A DNA stretch of 24,983 bases from an uncultured Clostridia bacterium (GCA_947589145.1 CANQCB010000006.1:1-24983), one strand, 5' to 3'. Numbered from the stretch's first letter, positions 7,927 through 16,274 are shown. Notes: a model not told the origin generated them from the letters alone. Numbers and translations are program-made.

Positions 7927-8136
7927 CGCGTTTCGGAAAATTTCGGACGACGTCGGATTCCCGCGTCGGAGAGAGCGCGAGCATGCGGACGGCGCGACCG
8001 TGGTCAATTTGAGTAATAGAACGACAGAATGGGAAAATTTTCCCACAGAGTTCCGTTTTTATTTTATATTTTTTACGGTGATAAAGCAAAATCGTTGTTT
8101 TATCGTAAAAAAGAAAAATTAAAAGGAGGAAATAAT
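7927..8136 (+). promoter_or_regulatory. Leader region of the GH3 gene with two inverted repeats
   Basis: This stretch of 210 bases has no convincing gene of its own. It contains a perfect 14-base palindrome GGGAAAATTTTCCC at 8031-8044, which could be an operator. An interrupted inverted repeat has arms at 8071-8085 and 8098-8110 (TTTTACG plus ATAAA against their complement, with a 3-base bulge), and could form an RNA hairpin just before the ribosome site. AAAGGAGGA at 8122-8130 is a near-perfect Shine-Dalgarno site 6 bases before the ATG. No clean -35/-10 pair was found. The in-frame extension upstream of 8137 is judged non-coding because it crosses these elements. Confidence 0.45.
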
Positions 8137-11100
8137 ATGAAAAAAACAATGTCGGTAAAAAAGTCCCTCGCGATTTTCGTACCGATAATCGCAGTGTTGA
8201 TGGCTCTCTTTATCGCATTAATCGTTTTATCATGCGTATATTGGGAAAACCTCGCATTGTGGTTCGGCGGTCGCGATATGACGGCTGACTCCCTCGTATT
8301 GAGCGAAGGCACCGCTCTTTGCGAGGATATCACGGAAGAGGGTATCGTCCTGCTTAAAAACGAAAACGACGCGTTGCCCCTCACAAAGAACGAGGCAAAG
8401 GCGGTTAACGTTTTCGGTTGGGCGGCATACGACTGGATGTGTATGGCGTTCGGCTCGGGTTATTCCAACACAGGACTTCAAAGAATGAAACTTTTCCCTG
8501 CGCTCAAAGAAGCGGGAATAGAGTATAACGAGGATCTCTACAACCTGTATGAGGACTTCTATTCCAACCCGTCGAAAGTATACGGCGACGGCGACTTGGA
8601 GGAATACCGCGGCGGCGTCAGCTTCGGCAGCGAAGCGATCTTCAATCTGCACGAACCGGGCAGCGCGAAGTATACCGAGGACATAAAGAGCAGCATAAGA
8701 GCCACTTCGTCCGTCGCGCTCGTCGTAATAGGCAGAACGGGCAGCGAGAGTAAAGACCAACAACTTCAACAGGTCAAGCAGAACCAAAACAACACGAGCA
8801 ACACCACGACGACCGACCGTCATTATCTCCAACTCTCCACGGAAGAGGAAGAAATGATCGAGGTCGCAAAGGAGACCTGCGACAAGGTTATCGTTCTGCT
8901 CAACACCGCAAATACCATGGAAGTCGGATTTATCGACGATCCGGAGATCGACGCGGCTCTTCTTGTCGGCATAACCGGACTTACGGGCGTGAACGCCGTA
9001 ATAGACGTTCTGCGCGGTGAAAAAGAGGTGGAAGTTCCCGTTCCGGAAACGGACGCGGGCGGCAATCCCGTCACCGATTCTGACGGAAACACGGTCTATA
9101 AAACGGACGAGGACGGTAAAGTCATAACCGAGACGCAGACGGTAAAAGTCAATCCTTCGGGCAGAACCGCCGATACGTACGCATACGACATTTCCACGGC
9201 TCCTTCCTTTGTCAACTCGGGCTTCACAAGCAACACGGGTCGGCAGTATTCGGGCGGTAACGGATCTTACATCGATTATTCCGAAGGCATATACGTCGGA
9301 TATAAATGGTACGAGACGGCGAACGTCGAAGGCTATTGGGATGACGTAGACAACGAATACGGCAAAGGATACGACGGGGTAGTCCAATATCCTTTCGGAT
9401 ACGGCTTATCGTATACCGATTTCGAGTGGACGGTGGAAAGCGTTACCGTCAATGAGAAATCTCAGGAAAGCGGCGAACTTCCCGTCAGCGGAGCAATCGA
9501 AGTCAAGGTCAACGTAAAGAACGTGGGCGACTATCCCGGCAAAGACGTTGTCGAACTTTATTACACTCCGCCGTATAAGGACGGGGAGATAGAAAAGGCG
9601 CATGTTAACCTTGCCGACTTTGCAAAGACTCCGGTAATAGAACCGGGCGAAAGCGCAACGGTAGTCCTCAATACCACCGTTCAGAGCATGGCGTCTTACG
9701 ACTGCTATGACGCGAACAACAACGGTCACACCGGTTACGAACTCGACGGCGGCGATTATGCGCTTCGCATAATGAAGAACGCTCACGAGGAAGTAAGCAG
9801 TTACAATTACACAATTCCCGCCGCCGGCTATAAATACGACAACGACGAAAAGACGGGTAACGCCGTCAAGAACCGTTTCACCAACGCGGACGGCGACGGC
9901 AACGACGAGGCGCTCGATCAAAACGACCTCGACGGCAGCCAAGAAACCACTCCCGTCGTATACATGACGAGAGAAAACTTCGTATTCCCGACGAACACCA
10001 CGAGAAGAGCGATCAACCCCGACGCGCTTACCATGTCTCAGCAGACCGCGCCTTCGGCGGAGCAGTTGGAAGCTACCGGCTTGGCGGATATCGAAATTCC
10101 CGAAACCTCCGTGGACAACGGAATCGTAATGGACGATTGGATGGCGCTCACGAAATATGACGATACGATGTGGGAAGCTGTCGTGACGCAGTGTTCGATA
10201 GCCGAGATCTTCAACGTCGTAAAAGACGGATATTTCAAGACCGCGGCGATTGAGAGTATCGGAAAGCCTCAATATACCGACCTCGACGGTCCTCTCGGAT
10301 TCAACACCCGCGTTACCGACAGCAGCCACACAACTCAATTCGTGGCATATCCCAGCGCAACGCTTATGGCGCAGACCTGGAACGTATCGATGGGTTACGC
10401 ATACGGTCTCAGCGTCGGCGCAGAGTCGGCGTCCATGAACGGCTTGCACGGTTGGTACGCTCCCGGCGCCAACATTCACCGCAATCCTTTCGGCGGACGT
10501 AACGGCGAATATTACAGCGAGGACGGCGTGCTTTCGGGCAAGATTTGCGCCGAGACCGTTCGCGGAGCAAAGAACATGGGCGTATATTCCTACGTTAAAC
10601 ACTTCGTTCTCAACGACACCGAGGCAAACCGCGAAGGTCTTTTCACCTTCGTAACCGAGCAGGCTCTTCGTGAAATTTATCTCAAACCCTTCGAGATCAT
10701 TATCAAGGACGGCGGCGGCAACGCGCTTATGGCGGCAATGAACCGTCTCGGCAGAACTTGGTCGGGCGCAACGAGGGGACTTATGACCGACATAGTAAGA
10801 GGCGAATGGGACTTCCAAGGTTCCGTTGTCACCGACTGGGTCAACTCCGGAGATAAGACGTTGTATCCCGCATTCAAGGGAGTTTGGGCAGGTACCGACC
10901 TCTGGCTTACAAGCGGCGGCGCATTCTTCGGCGACAATGAATTCAGAAACAATGCCGCATTCATAAGTTGCGCGCAGAACGCTACTCATAACGTGCTTTA
11001 CACATTCGTTGACACGATGCACGCGGCAAACACTTACGACCCGTCCAACGATATAGACACGAACAAAACGACAGAGTATTCGTTTGCTTGGGTATGGTAT

Positions 11101-11229
11101 CTGATATTCCCCGTAGAGCTCGTAATATTTGCCGGAATGTGCGTGCTCGGGTTCTTCATTGTTCGCAGCATTGTGCGCAATAAAAAAATGAAAAACAGCG
11201 CTTCGGACGCTTCGAAAGACGATAAATAA
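8137..11229 (+). CDS. Membrane-anchored, circularly permuted family 3 glycoside hydrolase (beta-glucosidase-like)
   Basis: Protein of 1030 residues whose GH3 domains appear in reversed order. An N-terminal membrane segment (about 11-33) is followed by the domain usually found second in GH3: VLLKNENDALPL near 71-82 and GRTGSES at 199-205, where E204 fits the acid/base position. After an NPSGR motif and an FPFGYGLSYT-like motif (QYPFGYGLSYTDF) comes a fibronectin III-like domain. The TIM-barrel domain is last: GPLGFNTR, APGANIHRNPFGGRNGEYYS, KHFVLNDTEANR, and FQGSVVTDW, where D900 is the expected nucleophile. A second membrane segment (about 981-1008) with a basic tail ends the protein, so the enzyme would face outside, anchored at both ends. 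An Asn/Gln/Thr-rich insert follows E204, and an acidic insert of about 40 residues precedes NPSGR. The sugar substrate cannot be told. The start is fixed by the AAAGGAGGA site. Confidence 0.88.
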   Translation: MKKTMSVKKSLAIFVPIIAVLMALFIALIVLSCVYWENLALWFGGRDMTADSLVLSEGTALCEDITEEGIVLLKNENDALPLTKNEAKAVNVFGWAAYDWMCMAFGSGYSNTGLQRMKLFPALKEAGIEYNEDLYNLYEDFYSNPSKVYGDGDLEEYRGGVSFGSEAIFNLHEPGSAKYTEDIKSSIRATSSVALVVIGRTGSESKDQQLQQVKQNQNNTSNTTTTDRHYLQLSTEEEEMIEVAKETCDKVIVLLNTANTMEVGFIDDPEIDAALLVGITGLTGVNAVIDVLRGEKEVEVPVPETDAGGNPVTDSDGNTVYKTDEDGKVITETQTVKVNPSGRTADTYAYDISTAPSFVNSGFTSNTGRQYSGGNGSYIDYSEGIYVGYKWYETANVEGYWDDVDNEYGKGYDGVVQYPFGYGLSYTDFEWTVESVTVNEKSQESGELPVSGAIEVKVNVKNVGDYPGKDVVELYYTPPYKDGEIEKAHVNLADFAKTPVIEPGESATVVLNTTVQSMASYDCYDANNNGHTGYELDGGDYALRIMKNAHEEVSSYNYTIPAAGYKYDNDEKTGNAVKNRFTNADGDGNDEALDQNDLDGSQETTPVVYMTRENFVFPTNTTRRAINPDALTMSQQTAPSAEQLEATGLADIEIPETSVDNGIVMDDWMALTKYDDTMWEAVVTQCSIAEIFNVVKDGYFKTAAIESIGKPQYTDLDGPLGFNTRVTDSSHTTQFVAYPSATLMAQTWNVSMGYAYGLSVGAESASMNGLHGWYAPGANIHRNPFGGRNGEYYSEDGVLSGKICAETVRGAKNMGVYSYVKHFVLNDTEANREGLFTFVTEQALREIYLKPFEIIIKDGGGNALMAAMNRLGRTWSGATRGLMTDIVRGEWDFQGSVVTDWVNSGDKTLYPAFKGVWAGTDLWLTSGGAFFGDNEFRNNAAFISCAQNATHNVLYTFVDTMHAANTYDPSNDIDTNKTTEYSFAWVWYLIFPVELVIFAGMCVLGFFIVRSIVRNKKMKNSASDASKDDK

Positions 11230-11243
11230 AATGCTTTAACGCA

Positions 11244-11282
11244 AATGGGGCGGCGGTTCGAAAGAGCCGCCGTCCATTTTTT
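11244..11282 (+). terminator. Intrinsic terminator after the GH3 gene
   Basis: AATGG followed by GGCGGCGG pairs with GCCGCCG followed by TCCATT, closing on a short TTCGAAAGA loop, and a T tract runs to 11282. This separates the GH3 gene from the next promoter. Confidence 0.88.
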
Positions 11283-11318
11283 ATGCAACTAAATTTCTCA
11301 AAATACCGCGGATAAAAT

Positions 11319-11347
11319 TTGACAAGCGACAGCGTATATTGTATAAT
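11319..11347 (+). promoter_or_regulatory. Consensus sigma-A promoter for the phosphohexomutase gene
   Basis: A consensus TTGACA at 11319-11324 and a consensus TATAAT at 11342-11347 are separated by 17 bases, the ideal arrangement. Transcription would start near 11354. An AGGGGG ribosome site precedes the ATG at 11383. No other promoter is evident before the downstream operon at 13089, so this promoter may feed that operon too. Confidence 0.92.
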
Positions 11348-11382
11348 CAAAAAGAACTTACATCCGACAGGGGGATGAGAAT

Positions 11383-13041
11383 ATGACTTCAAAAGAAAGA
11401 TATGAATTGTGGAAAGAGAAAGTGACCGACAGGGCGCTTTCACGCCAACTCGAAAAAATGGCGGACGATCCCGAAGCGATAGAGAACGCTTTTTACAAAG
11501 ACCTCGAATTCGGAACGGGTGGAATGCGCGGCATACTCGGCGTCGGCACCAACTGTCTCAACATTTACAACATAAGAAAGGTAACCGAAGGCGTTTCTCG
11601 CGCAATGGACAAAAACGGTATGAAGTCGGTGGTGATCAGCCGCGACAGCCGTATCAAGTCCAAGGTGTTTGCCGAGACCGCGGCGGCGGTTTTTGCCTCT
11701 CACGGTTTCAAAGTATACCTCGTTCCCGAGGAATCGCCGACGCCTTTCCTGTCTTTCGCCGTTCGTCAGCTCGGGTGCGACATGGGCGTAATGGTAACGG
11801 CAAGCCACAATCCCAAGCAATATAACGGATATAAACTTTTCAACTCCACAGGCTGTCAGGTACTCGACGACGAGGCGGAGGAGATCATATCCTATGTGGA
11901 AAAAGTCGACCCGTTTGAGGTAAAGCCTCGCACGTTCAAATATTATGTCAAGCACGGACTTGTAACTTACGTTGAAAGGTGGGTATACGGCAGGTTTATC
12001 AATGCCGTGGAAGAGCAGGCGCTCAACCCCGCAAAGCCTCTCAAAATAGTTTACACGCCGCTCAACGGCGCAGGTTTCCACCTCGTGCCCGACGTACTCT
12101 ACGAAAGAGGATTTAACGATATAACTTTGGTGGAAAAGCAGGCGACTCCCAACGGCAGATTCACGACCTGTCCGTTCCCCAATCCCGAAAAGCCCGAGGC
12201 GCTCAGACTTGCGCTTCAAAAGGCGGAGGAGATCGACGCCGACCTCGTACTCGCGACCGATCCCGACTGCGACCGCGTGGGTATCGCCGTCAAGCACGAC
12301 GGCAAGTTCGTCCTTTTGACGGGTAACGAAGTGGGCGTGCTTCTTACGGATTATATCCTCGGAACCAAATACGGTCGTTGGGCGCTTCCCGAGGGCGCGA
12401 CGATAGTTCGCACGATAGTCACGACTTCGCTCGTGGATAAGATAGCGGCGAAATTCGGCGTTCGAACCATTCCCGTTCTCACCGGTTTCAAATGGATAGG
12501 CAACGTTATAAACAAATTCAATGCGGAGGGCAGAGCGGATAAATACGTTCTCGGTTTCGAAGAGAGTTACGGATATCTTGCAGGCACGCATTGCCGCGAC
12601 AAAGACGCCGTCGTGGCGTCCATGCTCATTGCGGAGATGACGAGCAATTACAAGGCGGACGGCAAAACTCTAATCGATCAGTTGGGTTATATCTATGCCG
12701 AATACGGCAAATACGAACACAAGAACATATCCAAGAAATTCGAGGGCGCTTCGGGCAACGCGAAGATGAAGAGCCTGATGTCCTCGCTCCGTACCAAACC
12801 TTTGGAAAGTCTCGGGGGCGGAAAGATAGTGAAGTCGGTGGACTTCCTCGACCAAACCGAATACGACGTACCGAAAGCCAACGTAATGCTTTACGAAACG
12901 GACAACGGCTTAACGGTAATCGTCAGACCGTCGGGCACAGAACCTCTCATAAAATTCTATATTACGGCATCGAAGAACGAACAGGAAAACGCGGCGCTCT
13001 TCGCTTCCGCCATTTCCGATATAGATAAGATATTTGCATAA
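11383..13041 (+). CDS. Phosphoglucomutase / phosphomannomutase (alpha-D-phosphohexomutase)
   Basis: Cytoplasmic enzyme of 552 residues that interconverts hexose 1-phosphates and 6-phosphates, linking glycolysis to nucleotide-sugar and wall synthesis. All four functional loops of the family are visible: the phosphoserine loop TASHNPKQYNGYK with S141, the metal-binding loop DPDCDR at 293-298, the sugar-specificity loop GFEESYG at 391-397, and the phosphate-binding loop RPSGTEP at 515-521. The N-terminal GTGGMRG stretch is also typical. Length and motifs fit the PgcA/PGM2-like group of Gram-positives, which mostly acts on glucose phosphate, but specificity cannot be decided from sequence. It follows a consensus promoter and ends just before a short terminator. 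It is next to the GH3 gene, which fits a carbohydrate-use context, but the two are transcribed separately. Confidence 0.92.
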   Translation: MTSKERYELWKEKVTDRALSRQLEKMADDPEAIENAFYKDLEFGTGGMRGILGVGTNCLNIYNIRKVTEGVSRAMDKNGMKSVVISRDSRIKSKVFAETAAAVFASHGFKVYLVPEESPTPFLSFAVRQLGCDMGVMVTASHNPKQYNGYKLFNSTGCQVLDDEAEEIISYVEKVDPFEVKPRTFKYYVKHGLVTYVERWVYGRFINAVEEQALNPAKPLKIVYTPLNGAGFHLVPDVLYERGFNDITLVEKQATPNGRFTTCPFPNPEKPEALRLALQKAEEIDADLVLATDPDCDRVGIAVKHDGKFVLLTGNEVGVLLTDYILGTKYGRWALPEGATIVRTIVTTSLVDKIAAKFGVRTIPVLTGFKWIGNVINKFNAEGRADKYVLGFEESYGYLAGTHCRDKDAVVASMLIAEMTSNYKADGKTLIDQLGYIYAEYGKYEHKNISKKFEGASGNAKMKSLMSSLRTKPLESLGGGKIVKSVDFLDQTEYDVPKANVMLYETDNGLTVIVRPSGTEPLIKFYITASKNEQENAALFASAISDIDKIFA

Positions 13042-13046
13042 CGGAA

Positions 13047-13069
13047 AAGTCACCTCAGGGTGATTTTTT
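13047..13069 (+). terminator. Short intrinsic terminator, possible attenuator in front of the glutamine operon
   Basis: GTCACC at 13049-13054 pairs with GGTGAT at 13059-13064 around a TCAG loop, and six T residues follow (13064-13069); adjacent A residues can lengthen the stem. It lies only 6 bases after the mutase stop codon and about 20 bases before the start of the glutamine synthetase-like gene, whose ribosome site (GGAGA) follows at once. An upstream TTTCCG at 13013-13018 can pair with CGGAAA at 13042-13047, directly next to the terminator stem, so alternative folding is possible. The hairpin is seen; its regulatory role is inferred. Confidence 0.7.
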
Positions 13070-13088
13070 CTTAAAATCGGAGAACATT

Positions 13089-14288
13089 ATGAAAACCGTT
13101 GATGACATAATCGAGTTAATCGAAGATAACGATATCAAATTTATCAAGATGTCGTTTTGCGACATATTCGGCAGATTGAAGAACGTCTCGCTTAACGCTT
13201 CGCATTTTGCCGAAGCCTGCGCAAACGGCGTAACGATCGACTCTTCCGCATTGGGTTTGCCCATAGGTGAGGATATGCTTCTCGTCCCGGACATAGACAC
13301 GGTAACTTCCATGCCGTGGCGACCGTCAACGGGCGCGGTAATAGGCGTAATGTGCCACATTCGTCAGTCCGACGGCAAGCCTTCCGCATTCGACGGAATG
13401 AAAGTGCTCAAAATAGCGGAAGAGGAGTTTGAAAAAACGGGTTACACCGCCTCGATTATGACCGAGAGCGAGTTTTATATAACCAAACTTTCGGAGAACG
13501 GCGAACCTACGCTCATTCCGGCGGACTCCGCGGGATATCTCGACGCCGCGCCTCTCGACGGTTGCGAAAATCTCCGCCGTGAAATCGTACTGACGTTGGA
13601 AAGCATGGACATGAAGCCGCTTTCTTCTCACCACGAGAGCGGTCACGGACAGAACGCGGTGATCTTCGCGGCGAACACCGCATATAAGAGCGCGGTCAAT
13701 ACCATAGAATTCAGAAACGCGGTGAAAAACATAGCCCACCAAAACGGCAGATATGCGACTTTCGCGCCCAGCCCGATAGTGGATTCGGTGGGAAGCAACT
13801 TTCGCGTCGTCATCGAATTGCGCAAAAACGGCAGTCCGGCAAGCAGGGAGGACGCGGAAAAATTCGCGGAGGGAGTGCTGGCGAGGCTTCCGGAAATCGC
13901 GGTATTCACCAATCCCGTGCGTAATTCGTACCTGCGCCTGATATACAAAAGCACGCCCAACCGCCTCAAACTCGGCGGCGAAAAAGCGGCGATAAGGATA
14001 ATAGACAAGAATAAAATCGAAATAGTATCCGCGGATACGGCGTGCAACCCTTTCATCGTTCTGACGCTCATACTCAAAGCGGGCGGCGCGGCTCTTCGCG
14101 GAGAGTGCGCGAAGTTAAAGGACGGCGCGATACTTCCGCCCTCGCTTGCCGAGGCTGTGGACGCGGCGAAGCAGTCGGACTTTGTAAAAGAAAGTCTCCC
14201 CGAGGAATTTCTCCAACGTTATCTCGACAAAAAGGCGAGCGACGCGAACGATTTCAGCCCGGACGACATAATCAGGGACGGTTTATAA
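13089..14288 (+). CDS. Glutamine synthetase-like protein, probably without synthetase activity
   Basis: Protein of 399 residues, shorter than the usual 440-470 of type I glutamine synthetase, with a recognisable GS fold. It shows a beta-grasp N-terminus, PDIDTVTSMPWRP, ESEFYI, AAPLDGCENLRREIVLTLES, SHHESGHGQ at 180-188, NIAHQNGRYATFAPSP, NSYLRL and ACNPFIVLTLILKAGG. Several catalytic positions are changed. The Glu of the GQxE metal site is A190, the GSGMH metal and glutamate loop reads GSNFR so its His is R239, the flexible VPGYEAP loop with the catalytic Glu is absent (IYKSTP), and the Arg of the ExR motif is Val. These losses suggest a non-catalytic sensor or regulator, but another ligase activity remains possible. 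A GGAGA site precedes the ATG. It is the first gene of the operon, followed 25 bases later by an ANTAR gene. Confidence 0.75.
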   Translation: MKTVDDIIELIEDNDIKFIKMSFCDIFGRLKNVSLNASHFAEACANGVTIDSSALGLPIGEDMLLVPDIDTVTSMPWRPSTGAVIGVMCHIRQSDGKPSAFDGMKVLKIAEEEFEKTGYTASIMTESEFYITKLSENGEPTLIPADSAGYLDAAPLDGCENLRREIVLTLESMDMKPLSSHHESGHGQNAVIFAANTAYKSAVNTIEFRNAVKNIAHQNGRYATFAPSPIVDSVGSNFRVVIELRKNGSPASREDAEKFAEGVLARLPEIAVFTNPVRNSYLRLIYKSTPNRLKLGGEKAAIRIIDKNKIEIVSADTACNPFIVLTLILKAGGAALRGECAKLKDGAILPPSLAEAVDAAKQSDFVKESLPEEFLQRYLDKKASDANDFSPDDIIRDGL

Positions 14289-14313
14289 GATAAAAAAGGG
14301 ATAGAGGGAATAA

Positions 14314-14868
14314 GTGAACGCGCTGATTGTAGCGAAATCCGACAAGGCGTTTATGAATGTCGTGCGTGTGCTTAAAATGTGCGGCAACTACGGACTTGTG
14401 AGAACGGATAACATATCTCAGGCACGCGTGCTCGTGAGCGAACGGCGGTTCGGCATGGCAATTATTTGCGCCGACTCGCGCGACCCTGCGTATACGCAGA
14501 TAGCGGAGGCGCTGTCGAACGAGGGTTGCGGAACCGTTCTCGTGACGAGCGGCGCGGTAGACGGCGATTTACTCATGCTGTACGATTACGGCGTGCAGAT
14601 CGTCTCTCCGCCGATCACCACTTTGTCCCTTTTCGGCGCGATCAAGACGGCGAAGGGAATAACGGAAAAGCTACTCATGCTTACCGCGGAAAACGTCGAG
14701 TTAAAGAAGAAATTGGAAACGCTCAAAGCGGTAAGCAAAGCCAAATGCATACTGATAGAAAGCGGAATGACCGAAGAAGAAGCGCATAAAGAAATCGAAA
14801 GAAGCGCGATGGAACAGCGTAAAACGCGGTTTGAAATTGCCTGCGAAATCATAGAGAGGAAACAATGA
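14314..14868 (+). CDS. ANTAR-domain RNA-binding antiterminator with pseudo-receiver domain
   Basis: Protein of 184 residues beginning at GTG, with AGAGGG 6-7 bases upstream. Residues 1-115 have the alternating beta/alpha pattern of a response-regulator receiver (MNALIVAKSDKAF, MAIICADSRD, GTVLVTSGAV), but the acidic pocket and the Asp that is normally phosphorylated are not in place, so control by a kinase is unlikely. A helical linker leads to a C-terminal ANTAR domain at about 125-182 (SKAKCILIESGMTEEEAHKE, then RSAMEQRKTRFEIACEII), matching the AKxxL...G.seeeA...R..A pattern. ANTAR proteins bind paired small hairpins in RNA and prevent termination, often in nitrogen metabolism. Here it sits between the glutamine synthetase-like gene and purF, overlapping purF by 4 bases (ATGA). 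Confidence 0.82.
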   Translation: MNALIVAKSDKAFMNVVRVLKMCGNYGLVRTDNISQARVLVSERRFGMAIICADSRDPAYTQIAEALSNEGCGTVLVTSGAVDGDLLMLYDYGVQIVSPPITTLSLFGAIKTAKGITEKLLMLTAENVELKKKLETLKAVSKAKCILIESGMTEEEAHKEIERSAMEQRKTRFEIACEIIERKQ

Positions 14869-16274
14869 GAAAACTAAACGAAGAATGCGGCGTATTCGGA
14901 ATAATAGCCCAAACACCTCAGCCCTGCGTGCATTTATCCGCGACCGCATTGCTCGCACTCCAACACCGCGGACAGGAAGGCGCAGGCATAGCGTATTTCA
15001 GCGACGACAACGAGAGCATAACTTGCAAAAAAGACGTCGGGCTCGTAACCGAAATTTTCGACGGCAATTTTCTGCAAAACGCGCCGGATACGAAGATAGC
15101 CTGCGGGCATGTGAGATACTCGACGACGGGAAGCAATACGGTGGAAAACACTCAGCCGATAGTCACTCACCACTCCCGCCTCACTTTCGCCGTATGCCAT
15201 AACGGAAACATAACCAACGCGGACACATTGCGCGGAAAAATGGTAAACGAGCGCGGCGCGGTGTTCTATACGACCAACGACAGCGAGATAATAAGCAAGA
15301 TAATAATAGACAATATGCTGGAAACGGGAAGCGTGGAAAAGTCCGTGCTCGCGTTGATGGATATCGTCGAGGGCGCGTTCTCGCTCGTAATAATGACGAA
15401 GGATAAACTCATAGCCGCGCGCGACCCTCAGGGTTTCCGCCCTCTGTGCGTAGGAAAATACGGCGACGCGACGGTAATAGCCAGCGAAACGTGCGCGTTC
15501 GATTCCATAGGCGCGGAGTACGTGCGCGACATTTTGCCGGGCGAAATATGCTGTTTCAAATCGGACGGCACGTCCGAGAGTATATATCACAAACCCGGAC
15601 CGCGCGCGCTTTGCGTATTCGAAATGATATATTTCGCGCGCCCGGACAGTTACGTCGACGGCATGAGCGTTTATAAAGCGCGATTGGAAATGGGCAGGGC
15701 GCTTGCGCGTCAATGTCCGACGGACGCGGACATAGTTTGCGGCGTACCCGAGAGCGGTTTCGACGCGGCTTACGGTTACAGCATGGAGTCGGGTTTGCCT
15801 TACGGAATGGCGTTCGTCAGGAACAGATACGTCGGCAGGAGTTTCATACTCCCGTCGCAGGGCGGCAGGGCGAGAGCGGTAGGGCTCAAACTCAATGCGC
15901 TCAAAGCGTCGATAGCGGGCAAGCGCGTCGTGCTCGTGGACGACTCGATAGTGAGAGGCACGACGAGCGCGAGGATAATAAAGTCCCTTCGCGACGCGGG
16001 CGCGAAAGAAATACACCTTCGCATAAGCGCGCCGCCGTTTATTGCGCCGTGTTACTTCGGCGTGGACATAGACAGTAAGGACAACCTCATAGCGAATAAA
16101 TACAGCGTGGAGGAGATTTGCAAACAAATCGGCGCGGACAGTCTGGTATATCTCGACATCGACGAACTCGTAAAGATAACTCAGGGCACGGACGTGAAGT
16201 ATTGCACGGGTTGCTTTACGGATAAATACCCGATTAACGTATCGGGCGCAGGCAAAAAAGACAAATTCGACTAA
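14865..16274 (+). CDS. purF: Amidophosphoribosyltransferase (glutamine PRPP amidotransferase)
   Basis: Enzyme of 469 residues for the first committed step of purine synthesis: PRPP plus glutamine gives 5-phosphoribosylamine. C8 in NEECGVFGI is the expected N-terminal nucleophile after removal of a 7-residue propeptide. HNGNITNADTLR and the class II glutaminase fold follow, and the PRPP loop reads VVLVDDSIVRGTTS. Four cysteines (C250, C396, C447, C450, the last two in YCTGC) match the [4Fe-4S] ligands of the B. subtilis type, so the enzyme is probably oxygen-sensitive. The start overlaps the ANTAR gene by 4 bases, and carA follows after 28 bases. No other purine gene lies here, which sets this copy apart from the usual pur operon. 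No PurR-type or guanine riboswitch leader is visible. Confidence 0.95.
   Translation: MRKLNEECGVFGIIAQTPQPCVHLSATALLALQHRGQEGAGIAYFSDDNESITCKKDVGLVTEIFDGNFLQNAPDTKIACGHVRYSTTGSNTVENTQPIVTHHSRLTFAVCHNGNITNADTLRGKMVNERGAVFYTTNDSEIISKIIIDNMLETGSVEKSVLALMDIVEGAFSLVIMTKDKLIAARDPQGFRPLCVGKYGDATVIASETCAFDSIGAEYVRDILPGEICCFKSDGTSESIYHKPGPRALCVFEMIYFARPDSYVDGMSVYKARLEMGRALARQCPTDADIVCGVPESGFDAAYGYSMESGLPYGMAFVRNRYVGRSFILPSQGGRARAVGLKLNALKASIAGKRVVLVDDSIVRGTTSARIIKSLRDAGAKEIHLRISAPPFIAPCYFGVDIDSKDNLIANKYSVEEICKQIGADSLVYLDIDELVKITQGTDVKYCTGCFTDKYPINVSGAGKKDKFD

Noticed and set aside
8029..8136. Upstream extension of the GH3 protein
   Set aside because: The extension crosses a palindrome, an inverted repeat and a near-perfect Shine-Dalgarno site; the ATG at 8137 is the better start.
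9406..11022. Minus-strand open frame of 538 codons opposite the GH3 gene
   Set aside because: No recognisable motifs or ribosome site, and the + strand holds conserved GH3 motifs throughout.
13049..13064. Terminator hairpin as a canonical ANTAR hexaloop
   Set aside because: Counted as a hexaloop it reads CTCAGG, lacking A at position 1 and G at position 4, so it does not match the known ANTAR target. Only a general attenuator role is proposed.
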